Position numbers and translations under genes: made by a program
Notes under the pieces: model-generated
The model's database searches: none
The model's input: the letters and a program-made list of their open reading frames with translations, nothing else
What the model was told of the DNA's origin: nothing
Shown here: positions 44,873 through 53,535 of the stretch, piece after piece
Layout: every line of letters starts with the position of its first letter
Position numbering within the stretch: position 1 is the first letter of the stretch
DNA from: Sneathiella chungangensis
GTDB lineage: Bacteria > Pseudomonadota > Alphaproteobacteria > Sneathiellales > Sneathiellaceae
Length of the DNA: 64,000 nucleotides
Direction of reading: 5' to 3'
Assembly: GCF_009882935.1 (NCBI RefSeq)
Contig: NZ_WTVA01000002.1
Location: forward strand, 62,001 to 126,000

Positions 44873-45806
44873 CGAACGCCCCCTTCTTTTTCGCCGCCCA
44901 AAGATAGAAACCCATGATTACGACCGGCACCACAGTGAAGGCCGCCGCCAGCGGTATATTCCCGGCCGTCCCTTGATGGGCATACACAGCCTGCCCGATG
45001 AAGAGGCGGGACGATCCGATGATCTGCGGAATAATGTAGTCGCCAAGCGTAAGGGAGAAGGTGAATATCGACCCGGCTATCACGCCCGGAAGCGCAAGGG
45101 GCAGGATGACATTGAAGAAGGTCTGCCGTGCGTTGGCACCCAAATCGGCGGAGGCTTCAATAAAGCTGGACGGTACCCGTTCAAGCGATGCCTGTATCGG
45201 CAGAACCATGAACGGCATCCAGACATAGAGAAAAACCAGAAATGTTCCTGTGTAACTGACCGAAAGAGAATTCCCGCCGATTATTGGCAGCGACAGCCAG
45301 GCATCCAGCAGCCATGTGAGATGCAGCTTTGCAAGAATCCAGTTGAGGATTCCCTCCTTCGCGAGGATCAGCTTCCAGGCATAGACCTTGACTAGGTAAC
45401 TCGACCAAAGCGGCAGCATGACGCCGAGATAAAAGAGAGCCTTCCATTTGCCGCGCGCGTAACGCGCCGCGAAATAGGCAATCGGGAAGGCCACGATGGC
45501 GGCGCCGATGGTAACAAAAGCGGCCATCAGGACGGTCCGGATAATGATATCGAGATTCGCCGGGATCAGCAGTTCGCGATAGGTTTTGAGCGTGAACTCG
45601 TATTTGATGACCCCGGAAAATTCATCGATGGAAAAGAAGCTTTGCGCGAGCAGCGCGAAGAGGGACCCGAGATAGATAACCCCCAGCCATAGAACCGGAG
45701 GCGCGAGCAGGAGGAAAAGGAGCAGCCGTGGCCGCCGCCAAAGGGTATCGGAGAGCCGACCGCGCCAGTTGAGGGCATTCGGCGGCATTGCGGCTGCCTC
45801 AGACAT
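44862..45806 (-). CDS. ydcU: ABC transporter permease, PotB/YdcU-like
   Basis: This 314-residue permease has an N-terminal hydrophobic helix after a short basic stretch, then five more helices. The EAA loop is [28 protein letters not shown] (about 215-242). [48 protein letters not shown] is characteristic of the first permease in polyamine importers. It overlaps the ATPase gene by 8 bases. With YdcV it forms the membrane channel. Confidence 0.9.
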   Translation of the reverse strand: MSEAAAMPPNALNWRGRLSDTLWRRPRLLLFLLLAPPVLWLGVIYLGSLFALLAQSFFSIDEFSGVIKYEFTLKTYRELLIPANLDIIIRTVLMAAFVTIGAAIVAFPIAYFAARYARGKWKALFYLGVMLPLWSSYLVKVYAWKLILAKEGILNWILAKLHLTWLLDAWLSLPIIGGNSLSVSYTGTFLVFLYVWMPFMVLPIQASLERVPSSFIEASADLGANARQTFFNVILPLALPGVIAGSIFTFSLTLGDYIIPQIIGSSRLFIGQAVYAHQGTAGNIPLAAAFTVVPVVIMGFYLWAAKKKGAFDAL

Positions 45807-46794
45807 GGGGAATCTCCATCAGGTGGAGGCTGCTCTTGTCCCAGTCAACACGGACGATCTCACCCACCGTGAGCGAGGCCGGTTCATTATCTGCAAGCAT
45901 ATGAAGCGTGACATCCTTCATCTGCAGGGTGATCTTCGTTGATGCGCCGAGGAAGCTGACGTTGAGGATTTTGGCTTCGATCCCGCCTTCCGACACCAAC
46001 CGGATCGCTTCGGGGCGCAGGCTTGCCGGTTGATCACGGCCAACCAGTTTGTTTACCAATTCTCTCGGCAGAATGTTGGAAGAGCCGACGAAATCCGCCA
46101 CAAATTCGGATTTCGGGCTATGGTAGATCTCTCTTGGTGATCCGACCTGCATGATCTGTCCGTGATTGAAGACGGCGATCCGATCCGCCATGGAAAGGGC
46201 CTCGCTCTGGTCATGGGTCACGAAAACAAAAGTGATGCCGAGAGAACGCTGCAGCTCTTTCAATTCTTCCTGCATCTGCTCGCGGAGTTTCAGATCAAGG
46301 GCGCCGAGTGGCTCATCGAGCAGTAGAACTTTCGGCTGGTTGACGAGGGCTCGGGCAAGAGCAACCCGTTGCCGCTGGCCGCCGGAAAGCTGGCTTGGCT
46401 TGCGGGCGCCATATCCGGGTAATCTTACAAGTTCCAGCGCGCCTTCCGCCGCCTTCAATCTGTCATTTTTTGAAACGCCCCGGATCATCAGCCCATAGGC
46501 GACATTGTCAGCGACGTTAAGATGCGGAAACAGGGCATAATCCTGAAAGACCGTGTTGACCTGCCGACGATAGGGCGGGACATCCATCATTTGCTGGTTA
46601 AATATGCTGATACTACCGGATGTTGGCTGCTCGAATCCGGCGATCAGTCGGAGGCAGGTGGTTTTGCCGGAACCTGAGGGCCCCAACATGGCGAAAAACT
46701 CTCCGCCCAGAATGTCGAGACTAACGTCATCTACCGCTTTGACGGGGCCATAGTGGCGCGAAACGTTACAGAAGCTAACCGCCGTTTGTGTCAT
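45799..46794 (-). CDS. ydcT: ABC transporter ATP-binding protein, PotA/YdcT-like
   Basis: This 331-residue ATPase drives uptake. It has Walker A GPSGSGKT (residues about 38-45), a Q-loop in NTVFQDYALFPHLNV, the signature LSGGQRQRVALARAL, Walker B VLLLDEPLGAL and the H-loop THDQSEALSMADR. The C-terminal TOBE region (about 240-331) is typical of the polyamine/opine group. The ATG at 46794 (MTQTAVSFCNVSRHYG) is chosen because upstream codons would lie in the gap with the hairpin and in the previous gene. Confidence 0.92.
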   Translation of the reverse strand: MTQTAVSFCNVSRHYGPVKAVDDVSLDILGGEFFAMLGPSGSGKTTCLRLIAGFEQPTSGSISIFNQQMMDVPPYRRQVNTVFQDYALFPHLNVADNVAYGLMIRGVSKNDRLKAAEGALELVRLPGYGARKPSQLSGGQRQRVALARALVNQPKVLLLDEPLGALDLKLREQMQEELKELQRSLGITFVFVTHDQSEALSMADRIAVFNHGQIMQVGSPREIYHSPKSEFVADFVGSSNILPRELVNKLVGRDQPASLRPEAIRLVSEGGIEAKILNVSFLGASTKITLQMKDVTLHMLADNEPASLTVGEIVRVDWDKSSLHLMEIPHV

Positions 46795-46810
46795 GGTTCC
46801 TGAATATTTG

Positions 46811-46837
46811 TCCCGGCGGCGGTCGCTGCCGCCGGGA
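46811..46837 (-). terminator. Stem-loop between ydcS-like and ydcT-like genes
   Basis: TCCCGGCGGC and GCCGCCGGGA pair perfectly (10 bp, G+C-rich, 7-base loop) in the 79-base gap after the binding-protein gene. It probably protects the 3' end of the binding-protein message and reduces read-through. Confidence 0.55.
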
Positions 46838-46873
46838 TGAGGGAAAAAAGACGTCTCGTTTTTGGGTGGGAAT

Positions 46874-48034
46874 TTAGCGGCCGCCGATGACGCCGATATA
46901 GTCACTGACCCAGCGATAGTACGGGACGCACTGATCCTGAGACGCGCATTTGGAAACCGGAGTCGTCCAGAACTTGATCTTCTCGAAGTCGTCCATGCCG
47001 TTCTTCGTGCAGCCTTCCGCGGTCTGCATGCCGCGACCGTCGGTGCAGGCGGCAGGTACGCTTGGGTTGGCGCCGAACCAGACCGAGAGATCGCTCATCA
47101 GGTTGGAGGAAAGCGTGTGCTCCATCCACATGTAAGAACAGTTCGGGTTTTCGGCATCAATATGCATCATGGTCGTATCCGCCCAGCCGGTCGCTCCTTC
47201 TTCCGGAATCACGGAGGCAATGGGGAGTCCTTCACCCTGCAGGAGGTTGACCTGGAAGGGCCAGGAGCCTGACGCGACAACGCCTTCATTCTTGAAGTCG
47301 TCCATCTGGATAAAGGCGTCGTGCCAATAGCGGGACACCAAAGTCCGCTGCTGGCGCAGAAGGTCGAGCGCCGCGGCATATTGTTCGGCGTTCAGTTCAT
47401 ATGGGCTTCTGATCCCGAGTTCCGGCTTATGCGCCATAAGATAGTTGGCGGCATCGGCAATGTGGATCGGACCGTCATACGCCTGTACCCGACCCTTGTT
47501 GGATTTGCCGTCATCGAGCGTCATTTCTTCGAAAACGACTTTCCAGCTTGTCGGGGGCGTCTTGAAGGCCTCCGTGTTGTACATCAGGACATTCGGCCCC
47601 CACATATAGGGCACACCGTAATGCTTGCCATCTGCCGTATGCCAGGGGGCACTTTTAAGCCGGTCATCGACCGTCCCCCAGCTCGGGATCAGGCTGGTAT
47701 TCACCGGTTGGACCCGTTTGCCGGCAATCAGGCGAAGCGAGGCGTCGCCGGAGGCGGTTACCAGGTCGAACCCGCCTTCGTTCATCAGCGCCACCATTTC
47801 ATCGGACGTATTCGCCGTTTTGATCTGGACCTTGCAACCTGTTTTCTGTTCGAACGACGTGACCCAGTCAAAATTCTTGTCCGTCTCGCCCCGCTCGATA
47901 TACCCCGGCCAGGCGACAATATTTACCTGGCCTTCGCCTTTGCCGACTTCGGTCAGCATTTCGGCGGAAGCTGGGCTCACAAATACTGATGTTGTCAACG
48001 CTGCCGCGAGCAGCGTGCGAAGCATTTTTTCCAT
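46874..48034 (-). CDS. ydcS: Polyamine ABC transporter substrate-binding protein, PotD/YdcS-like
   Basis: This 386-residue periplasmic binding protein has a Sec signal (MEKMLRTLLAAALTTSVFVSPASA, cleavage after ASA). The mature start EVGKGEGQVNIVAWPGYIERG and the FEQKTGCKVQIKTANTSDEMVALM segment match the YdcS/PotD group, with four or more Cys typical of the YdcS branch (TACTDGRG, CASQDQCVPY near the end). The ATG at 48034 has GAGGAAG just upstream. It is the first gene of the transporter-patD operon. Putrescine or a related amine is the likely ligand. Confidence 0.9.
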   Translation of the reverse strand: MEKMLRTLLAAALTTSVFVSPASAEMLTEVGKGEGQVNIVAWPGYIERGETDKNFDWVTSFEQKTGCKVQIKTANTSDEMVALMNEGGFDLVTASGDASLRLIAGKRVQPVNTSLIPSWGTVDDRLKSAPWHTADGKHYGVPYMWGPNVLMYNTEAFKTPPTSWKVVFEEMTLDDGKSNKGRVQAYDGPIHIADAANYLMAHKPELGIRSPYELNAEQYAAALDLLRQQRTLVSRYWHDAFIQMDDFKNEGVVASGSWPFQVNLLQGEGLPIASVIPEEGATGWADTTMMHIDAENPNCSYMWMEHTLSSNLMSDLSVWFGANPSVPAACTDGRGMQTAEGCTKNGMDDFEKIKFWTTPVSKCASQDQCVPYYRWVSDYIGVIGGR

Positions 48035-48117
48035 TTGCTTTACTTCCTCGATCCTTGTGAAACATCCCGTTGACGATCGAAAAATCATGCGCCCGCTTTG
48101 AACTATTGACAAATACA

Positions 48118-48151
48118 ATATTCAGAATATCGGTATCGGTTTTTCCGATAT
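48118..48151 (-). promoter_or_regulatory. LysR-type operator region upstream of ydcS-like gene
   Basis: Two palindromes lie side by side: ATATTCAGAATAT at 48118-48130 and ATATCGG-N11-CCGATAT at 48127-48151. The second has 7-base arms and an 11-base spacer, the T-N11-A layout bound by LysR regulators. The site is between the lysR stop codon and the transporter operon. Confidence 0.55.
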
Positions 48152-49059
48152 CAGCGTTGACGCAGCAGATGCTGGGATTGCGAAACGGCGATGAAATCGC
48201 GGGACGGTTTCGAAAGCTGTAATCCCCGCCGCCAGACAATTCCGACCTGAACGACCGGCAGCGCCGCCGAGACATCCCGGGCCTCGATGCGATCCCCCTC
48301 CAGCGACCAGGGCCGATAGACAAGATCGGGTAGCAAGGTTACGCCCGCACCCGTTGCCACGAGACTCCGGACCGCTTCAACAGAGCGGGTCCTAAAGGCG
48401 ATTTCGGGTTGCGCTCCAAGTGCGCCCAGCAGTTTCCCGGTCGTCCCCTCGATCTCGTCGACATTTAACATGATCAACGGTTCTTTGGAGAGGTCATCGG
48501 GATCAATGCTCTCCGCCGTCGCCAGCGGATGACCGAGCGGAAGCCAGAGCTTGTAGGGTGACACTTCCAGGATCTCGGCCTGGAGGGCGTCGCGGTCCCG
48601 GAGGTTGGAAATCAGCATGACGGCAACGTCCAGTTCACCCCCTACCAGCAGATGCTCCAGATACTCACCATTGTCTTCGATGGCGGATACATGCACGGCC
48701 GGAAAGGCCCGGCGATAACGAGACAGAATGTCAGACAATACATAGCCGGCGACGAGCGACGTCACGCCGAGGTGAAGATAACCTTCAGTCTCCTCTCCCG
48801 GTTCTTCCAGCGCCCGCCGGGCGTCTGAAACGCTGGTGAGGATTGCCGTGGCATGGCGGAGAAACTGATGCCCCTTATGAGTGATATTGAGCCCGCGCGA
48901 ATGCCGCTCGAACAACGACACCCCGAGATCCGCTTCAAGATCTTTCACAGCCTCCGTTACCGATGATTGCGAGACGGAAAGCGAATGCGCCGCACCGGAT
49001 ACGGTGCCATATTCCGCGACCGCGACGAAATAGGCGAGTTTGCGAAGAGAGAAGCTCAT
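48151..49059 (-). CDS. LysR family transcriptional regulator
   Basis: This 302-residue regulator has the LysR winged helix-turn-helix (residues about 3-62; LRKLAYFVAVAEYGTVSGAAHSLSVSQSSVTEAVKDLEADLGVSLFERHSRGL) and the periplasmic-binding-like effector domain (about 90-295). It lies upstream of the polyamine operon in the same direction, separated by 116 bases that contain two palindromes. It probably activates that operon in response to an amine or aldehyde; the E. coli operon instead uses a MocR-type regulator (YdcR). Confidence 0.9.
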   Translation of the reverse strand: MSFSLRKLAYFVAVAEYGTVSGAAHSLSVSQSSVTEAVKDLEADLGVSLFERHSRGLNITHKGHQFLRHATAILTSVSDARRALEEPGEETEGYLHLGVTSLVAGYVLSDILSRYRRAFPAVHVSAIEDNGEYLEHLLVGGELDVAVMLISNLRDRDALQAEILEVSPYKLWLPLGHPLATAESIDPDDLSKEPLIMLNVDEIEGTTGKLLGALGAQPEIAFRTRSVEAVRSLVATGAGVTLLPDLVYRPWSLEGDRIEARDVSAALPVVQVGIVWRRGLQLSKPSRDFIAVSQSQHLLRQR

Positions 49060-49219
49060 TTACAGGGCATTATGGCTAGAGTCAGACCAGTTCGATTCGG
49101 GTTATCAGATATCATACTTGAGATATGGAAAAAATCCTTATCTGACGCCCGCTAGTCGAAAAGGAGGTGCAGGCTCGTAACCCACACTCTTCGCTTCGTC
49201 GCCTCCTGTCGCTCGAAAA

Positions 49220-50134
49220 TCACCCGGTCTCCGTAATTGCTCCTGTGGGATGGATCTCGCCGTCGGGAAGATCGCCGGACATCACCTGTTTATAGGCATG
49301 CCAGGTCGCATGGCCGATGAGCGGCAGCGTAACCATCAATCCGATCCCGGCCGTGACCAGCCCGATGCCGGTAAATATCACGATGGTTGCAGCCCACAGG
49401 ATCATCGCATTCCGGTTCCTGGCAACCGCGAAGGCGCTGGTGATGAGTGAGGGCAATAGAACAGATTTCCGGTCCATCATCATCGGCATGGAAAAAGCTC
49501 CGACGAAGAAGATGCAGGTGGCAAAAACGGCACCGACGAGGCCGATGGATATTCCAAAGTAAACCCCCTCCATACTAAACGAGCGCTGCAGAATGATACT
49601 CCAGTCCGGCATGATGCCCGGAAAATTCAAGGCGAAGACCGTGAAGGAAATACGAATCCAGACTTGAAAAACAAACGCGAGCGCGATACCGAAGCCAAAA
49701 ATTCCCAGTTTATTATAGCGCGCAGCGGTAACCGCCGCGAAAAGGGAAACTTTCTCGCTCGCCGCGTGACGACGGCTGATCTCGTAATAGCCGATGCCAA
49801 CGGCGGGACCCACAAGAAGAAAGCCAGTCAGGCCGGGCAGGATCAGGTAGGGCCAGCCCATGAAATAGAATCCGAATGATACAGCGAAGCCAATGATAAT
49901 GAACAGGGCGGCATAGCTGACGCTGACGGCCGTATTGGCTTTCAGATCCGACCAGCCGGCAGCAAGCCATTTCCAGACGTCATCCGTGCCAACCTCGCGC
50001 ACCAGAGCCATCTCCCGCACAAGGAATTTTCCATTCATTGGTTCGGGATACGATTGCCGGTCTTGAGTGTCGCGGGTTTGATGCCTGGTTGCGGCGGCTT
50101 TTTCTGGCGGTATGGATTTTCCGTCGGTCGTCAT
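49220..50134 (-). CDS. DUF2189 domain membrane protein
   Basis: This 304-residue integral membrane protein has about six hydrophobic segments after a polar N-terminus of 60 residues. The block WLAAGWSDLKANTAVSVSYAALFIIIGFAVSFG, followed by LILPGLTGFLLVGPAVGIGYYEISRR, is the signature of DUF2189, a family of unknown function in Proteobacteria. The ATG at 50134 is preceded by GGGAGGGG. It stands between the lysR gene and a catabolic cluster and does not seem part of either. Confidence 0.85.
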   Translation of the reverse strand: MTTDGKSIPPEKAAATRHQTRDTQDRQSYPEPMNGKFLVREMALVREVGTDDVWKWLAAGWSDLKANTAVSVSYAALFIIIGFAVSFGFYFMGWPYLILPGLTGFLLVGPAVGIGYYEISRRHAASEKVSLFAAVTAARYNKLGIFGFGIALAFVFQVWIRISFTVFALNFPGIMPDWSIILQRSFSMEGVYFGISIGLVGAVFATCIFFVGAFSMPMMMDRKSVLLPSLITSAFAVARNRNAMILWAATIVIFTGIGLVTAGIGLMVTLPLIGHATWHAYKQVMSGDLPDGEIHPTGAITETG

Positions 50135-50355
50135 GCACCCCTCCCGAAGAACACATATATTACGAACCTTAAGAGCATTCCAGAATTCAGTAAAGGCATC
50201 TTGGGCACTGAGGAAATGACGAACGGGACCAGAACAATCAAAACCGGCCAAAATCGTCTCAACGGCATGAAATTTGGTGGTCCCAAAAATCTCATGCGGT
50301 CTTTCCCGCCTCTGGAGGCAGCAGTGACAGGTCAGGCCAGGTTCAAACTTCCCGA

Positions 50356-51381
50356 CTAGTCCAGTCTGTATATCCGCTTTGCGGTATCATGGAACAGATC
50401 TGCCTTTTCCGACTTGCTATAGCCCGACGTCAGGCGCTTAAAGGAATTCCACAATACATTGTAACTGCAGCTCACCTTGTCGACCGGGAAGTTCGATTCA
50501 AACATGCAGCGGTCGGTCCCGAATTGCTCGATTGTATGTTCATAGAAACGCCGGGTCGCTTCCATCAGTTCAAGACTTGAGGGAGGGCGATCATTCAAAT
50601 GCCAATCGAAGCCATTAATCTCCATAGCCAGCCCACCCAACTTTGCGACCACATTCGGGCATTTCGCCAGTTCGGATATCGCACTTTTCCAGGCCGGAAA
50701 ATATTCATCCTGCTTTCCTTTATACGGTCCGATACCCAAAGGGCCGCCGAAATGATTGAGAATGATTGTTGTATCCGGAAAAGCGCGGGCAAGATCCGTC
50801 AGTTGCGGGATCTGCGGGTGGTAACACCAGCCTTCAAAGCTCAGGTTCCGCTTTGCAAGGGTTGCAAACCCCTGACGGAATCGATCGTTCAGATATAGGT
50901 TCTCTATCGTTGTTGGCTGGGCGTTCGGGACCTCATCACTTGCATCCCATGGCGCCCGATGGCGGATGCCGCGAAACCGCCCGCCGCCCGCCGCAATATG
51001 AGCATCGAGAACAGGTTCAACGGCATCGCCGAGCATCAAATCGGCCAAACCGACGATGCCGGCGGCAACACGCGCCTCTCCATAAAGCCCGGACGCGCTC
51101 ATCGCGGCAATACCGTTGACAAATTCCGTTTCGCCAACCGGTTTCATCTCTTCGGGACCGGTTGACCGATACATGGCGCCACATTCAATAAAAACAGTCG
51201 AGACGACATTATGGCCGCTGTAGATATCGGAAAGTATTTCGTCGAGGAGATATTTGTGTGACGCCCTTAGAGGGCGGAATTCCCACAGATGATGGTGCGG
51301 ATCGCATATTGGCAGATCGGGTTCCAATGTTTCTTCAACTGTGAGGTTAAGCCAATCATGGTTTGTCGGTAATGTTGTCAT
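50356..51381 (-). CDS. Amidohydrolase family 2 (TIM-barrel metal hydrolase)
   Basis: This 341-residue protein belongs to the amidohydrolase 2 family, which includes 2-pyrone-4,6-dicarboxylate lactonase-like hydrolases and decarboxylases. The metal-binding HxH is in CDPHHHLWEFRPL (about 25-34); IILNHFGGPLG (about 205) supplies another His, and CMFESNFPVDK (about 300) the C-terminal acid region. It lies 79 bases downstream of the tetR gene in the same direction, so the two probably share a transcript. Likely role: hydrolysis of a lactone or amide in the pathway fed by the divergent ABC importer. Confidence 0.87.
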   Translation of the reverse strand: MTTLPTNHDWLNLTVEETLEPDLPICDPHHHLWEFRPLRASHKYLLDEILSDIYSGHNVVSTVFIECGAMYRSTGPEEMKPVGETEFVNGIAAMSASGLYGEARVAAGIVGLADLMLGDAVEPVLDAHIAAGGGRFRGIRHRAPWDASDEVPNAQPTTIENLYLNDRFRQGFATLAKRNLSFEGWCYHPQIPQLTDLARAFPDTTIILNHFGGPLGIGPYKGKQDEYFPAWKSAISELAKCPNVVAKLGGLAMEINGFDWHLNDRPPSSLELMEATRRFYEHTIEQFGTDRCMFESNFPVDKVSCSYNVLWNSFKRLTSGYSKSEKADLFHDTAKRIYRLD

Positions 51382-51460
51382 CTTGTTATTTCCCAGCACA
51401 AAAATAATTCACAATTGGTTAGGGGCAGAGAAAGTTGTCGTGCCTTCCTTTCAAAGGGTG

Positions 51461-52195
51461 CTATCCGGCCATTGAGGTGTGCTCTGCAAAGGACCTGGTT
51501 TTATCAAGTAGTTTGAGGTCGGGTGTTTTCCCGTACAATATGCGATACCAGGCAAGAGAAATGGCTTCTGCAACCAGTTTTTCGTCAGCGGCGAACTCGG
51601 CCATACTTGGGGATTTGTAGACAAAAGTTTCACGGAGCAAATCATCCACCATAGAAATTGTTGCGCGCACCATCAGCCTTGTTGCCGGATTTTTTAGGTC
51701 CTCTGTGGTGATGCAGTTCCTGGTATGGAGATCTCTCATGACAACACGAGCCCATCTGTCATCCATCTGGTCGCGCCGCAAATTAAGTTCGGGAGCCTCT
51801 CGCATCAGCATTTCGCGACCGGCCAGCAGTCCCGCATTTCTGACATAGACCCCTATGTAATAAAGGTTATATTTCAGAATCTTCTCGTATATTGTCGGCG
51901 CCTTGCTGTTTTTCGGACGTATTCTGCGGCGAAGGGCCTCGTATCTTCGCATGACAGCTTTTGCCGCTTCGGCACGATTTTCGAAGTATAAATAGAAGGT
52001 TCCGCGTGCCATATCGACGGTCTCGACGATACCGTCCACCGTCATATTTTCATATCCGACCCGTTCCATCTCAAGCGCAGTTGCCATCAGTATTTTTGCT
52101 CGAGTGCGATACCGCTTGCGCTTGCCCTTGAGAGTTTTCGAATGTTGAACGAGGAATTCCGTGAGGCTGAATGATTTTATGTCCGAATTATACAT
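51461..52195 (-). CDS. TetR family transcriptional regulator
   Basis: This 244-residue regulator has a long basic lead (KTLKGKRKRYRTRAKILMATALEMERVGYENMTVDGIVETVDMARGTFYLYFENRAEAAKAVMRRYE, about 20-85), the TetR helix-turn-helix with the GTFYLYF signature, and an all-helical ligand domain. The ATG at 52195 is chosen over earlier in-frame codons as the shortest form that keeps the lead; a longer version is possible. It is divergent from the ABC transporter operon and probably represses both directions. Confidence 0.85.
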   Translation of the reverse strand: MYNSDIKSFSLTEFLVQHSKTLKGKRKRYRTRAKILMATALEMERVGYENMTVDGIVETVDMARGTFYLYFENRAEAAKAVMRRYEALRRRIRPKNSKAPTIYEKILKYNLYYIGVYVRNAGLLAGREMLMREAPELNLRRDQMDDRWARVVMRDLHTRNCITTEDLKNPATRLMVRATISMVDDLLRETFVYKSPSMAEFAADEKLVAEAISLAWYRILYGKTPDLKLLDKTRSFAEHTSMAG

Positions 52196-52295
52196 CGCGT
52201 TCGCAGGTCTACCTATCGTTTCGTGTAATTTTCGACAATAAAACCTGAAACTGAAAGAGTTTTTTTGTTCGAACCACAAATTCATTGTTTGCAAT

Positions 52296-52365
52296 ATTGA
52301 CACCGCTTATAAATGATGTCAATGTCATAAATAGACATAGCGTCATAAATGAATTTAATGTCAAT
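52296..52365. promoter_or_regulatory. Repeat-rich operator region between tetR and ABC operon
   Basis: In 70 A+T-rich bases the words ATTGAC (52296), ATGTCAAT (52316 and 52358) and GTCATAAAT (52324 and 52342) recur. ATGTC-ATAAATA-GACAT (52322-52338) is a perfect dyad. Such clustered half-sites between tetR and the target genes suggest cooperative regulator binding. TTGACA at 52297 may be a -35 element. Confidence 0.5.
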
Positions 52366-52386
52366 AAAAACAACCATGGGGCAAGA

Positions 52387-53499
52387 ATGATTGAGCGCGA
52401 CGTGGAATTTGGTGCTTCAGTAACTTTTGATAGTGTTTCGAAAACCTACGGCGCGGTTAAGGCCCTTTCTGACTTCAATTTATCTATTCAGAGGGGCGAG
52501 TTTGTTACATTGTTGGGGCCTAGCGGGTCCGGCAAAACAACAGCACTGAACGTTCTCGCCGGTTTTGCTGACGCGACGGAAGGTGACGTTCGTGTAAACA
52601 AAAAATCGATCCTCGGTCTGCCACCGGAGCGGCGAAACATTGGAATGGTGTTCCAGAATTATTCGCTGTTTCCGCATATGAATGTGTTCGAGAATGTGGC
52701 GTTCCCCCTTCGATTGAGGAAAATGTCGCAAGCCGAGATTAAAAAGCGGGTTGGCGATAGCTTGGCCATGGTGCAGCTCGCTGAATTTGGCGATCGCATG
52801 CCAAATCAACTTTCGGGCGGACAAAGACAACGTGTCGCATTTGCGCGAGCCATTGTCTTTGAGCCATCGGTCTTGCTGATGGATGAGCCCTTGGGCGCGC
52901 TGGATTTGAAGCTGCGCGAGGCCATGCAGCTGGAAATCAAGCGCTATCATAAACAGCTCGGATGCACGATCCTTTTCGTCACTCATGATCAGGGCGAGGC
53001 GCTGGCGCTATCGGATCGAATTGCCGTGATGGGAGAGGGGCAGATTGTTCAAATCGATACGCCCGACCGGATCTACGATGAGCCGAACTCGAAATATGTC
53101 GCCGACTTTATTGGCACAACAAATATCGTCGATTTTGAGCGCGTTTCACCATCACGGGTAAGATTTTCTGATCTCGATGTCGAATTTGAACTCGCGGACA
53201 GTAACAAGAACTGGGGCGAGGGGCGCCAATCGATCAGCCTTCGGCCTGAAAAACTTCATCGCGACATTTCGCCAAGCGATCAGATGATCATCTTTGATGG
53301 CTCTATCGAGGAATATTTGTTCCTCGGTAATATTATTCAGTACAGCGTGAAGACCAAATCGGGGAAGACGCTGTTATTTCAAGAACACCGTGGCCCTAGC
53401 GTTCCCATTCTCGCACGGGGTGAAACGCTAAAACTCGCATTTTCCATCAATGACGCGCGCCCGTTAGATGAAGGCACCCACGGTTCAGGGCTCGCATAA
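52387..53499 (+). CDS. ABC transporter ATP-binding protein (polyamine/opine/iron type)
   Basis: This 370-residue ATPase has Walker A GPSGSGKT (about residues 44-51), the Q-loop NIGMVFQNYSLFPHMNV, the signature LSGGQRQRVAFARAI, Walker B VLLMDEPLGALDLKLRE and the H-loop THDQGEALALSDR, then a TOBE domain from about 285 to 360. The start is ATG at 52387 behind GGGG. It is the first gene of an operon with a binding protein, two permeases, a hydratase and an acyl-CoA ligase. Confidence 0.92.
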   Translation: MIERDVEFGASVTFDSVSKTYGAVKALSDFNLSIQRGEFVTLLGPSGSGKTTALNVLAGFADATEGDVRVNKKSILGLPPERRNIGMVFQNYSLFPHMNVFENVAFPLRLRKMSQAEIKKRVGDSLAMVQLAEFGDRMPNQLSGGQRQRVAFARAIVFEPSVLLMDEPLGALDLKLREAMQLEIKRYHKQLGCTILFVTHDQGEALALSDRIAVMGEGQIVQIDTPDRIYDEPNSKYVADFIGTTNIVDFERVSPSRVRFSDLDVEFELADSNKNWGEGRQSISLRPEKLHRDISPSDQMIIFDGSIEEYLFLGNIIQYSVKTKSGKTLLFQEHRGPSVPILARGETLKLAFSINDARPLDEGTHGSGLA

Positions 53500-53535
53500 T
53501 TGATTTCAAATCCATTCAACTCGGGGAGAGTATGT

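Noticed and set aside
46874-48118. Longer start of the polyamine-binding protein at 48118
   Set aside because: The extra N-terminus would hide the signal peptide; the ATG at 48034 has a good ribosome-binding site and starts the signal sequence.
52297-52331. Classical promoter of the ABC operon at TTGACA 52297
   Set aside because: TTGACA is present but no -10 hexamer at 16-18 bases is convincing; TATAAAT is too close. Recorded only as part of the operator region.
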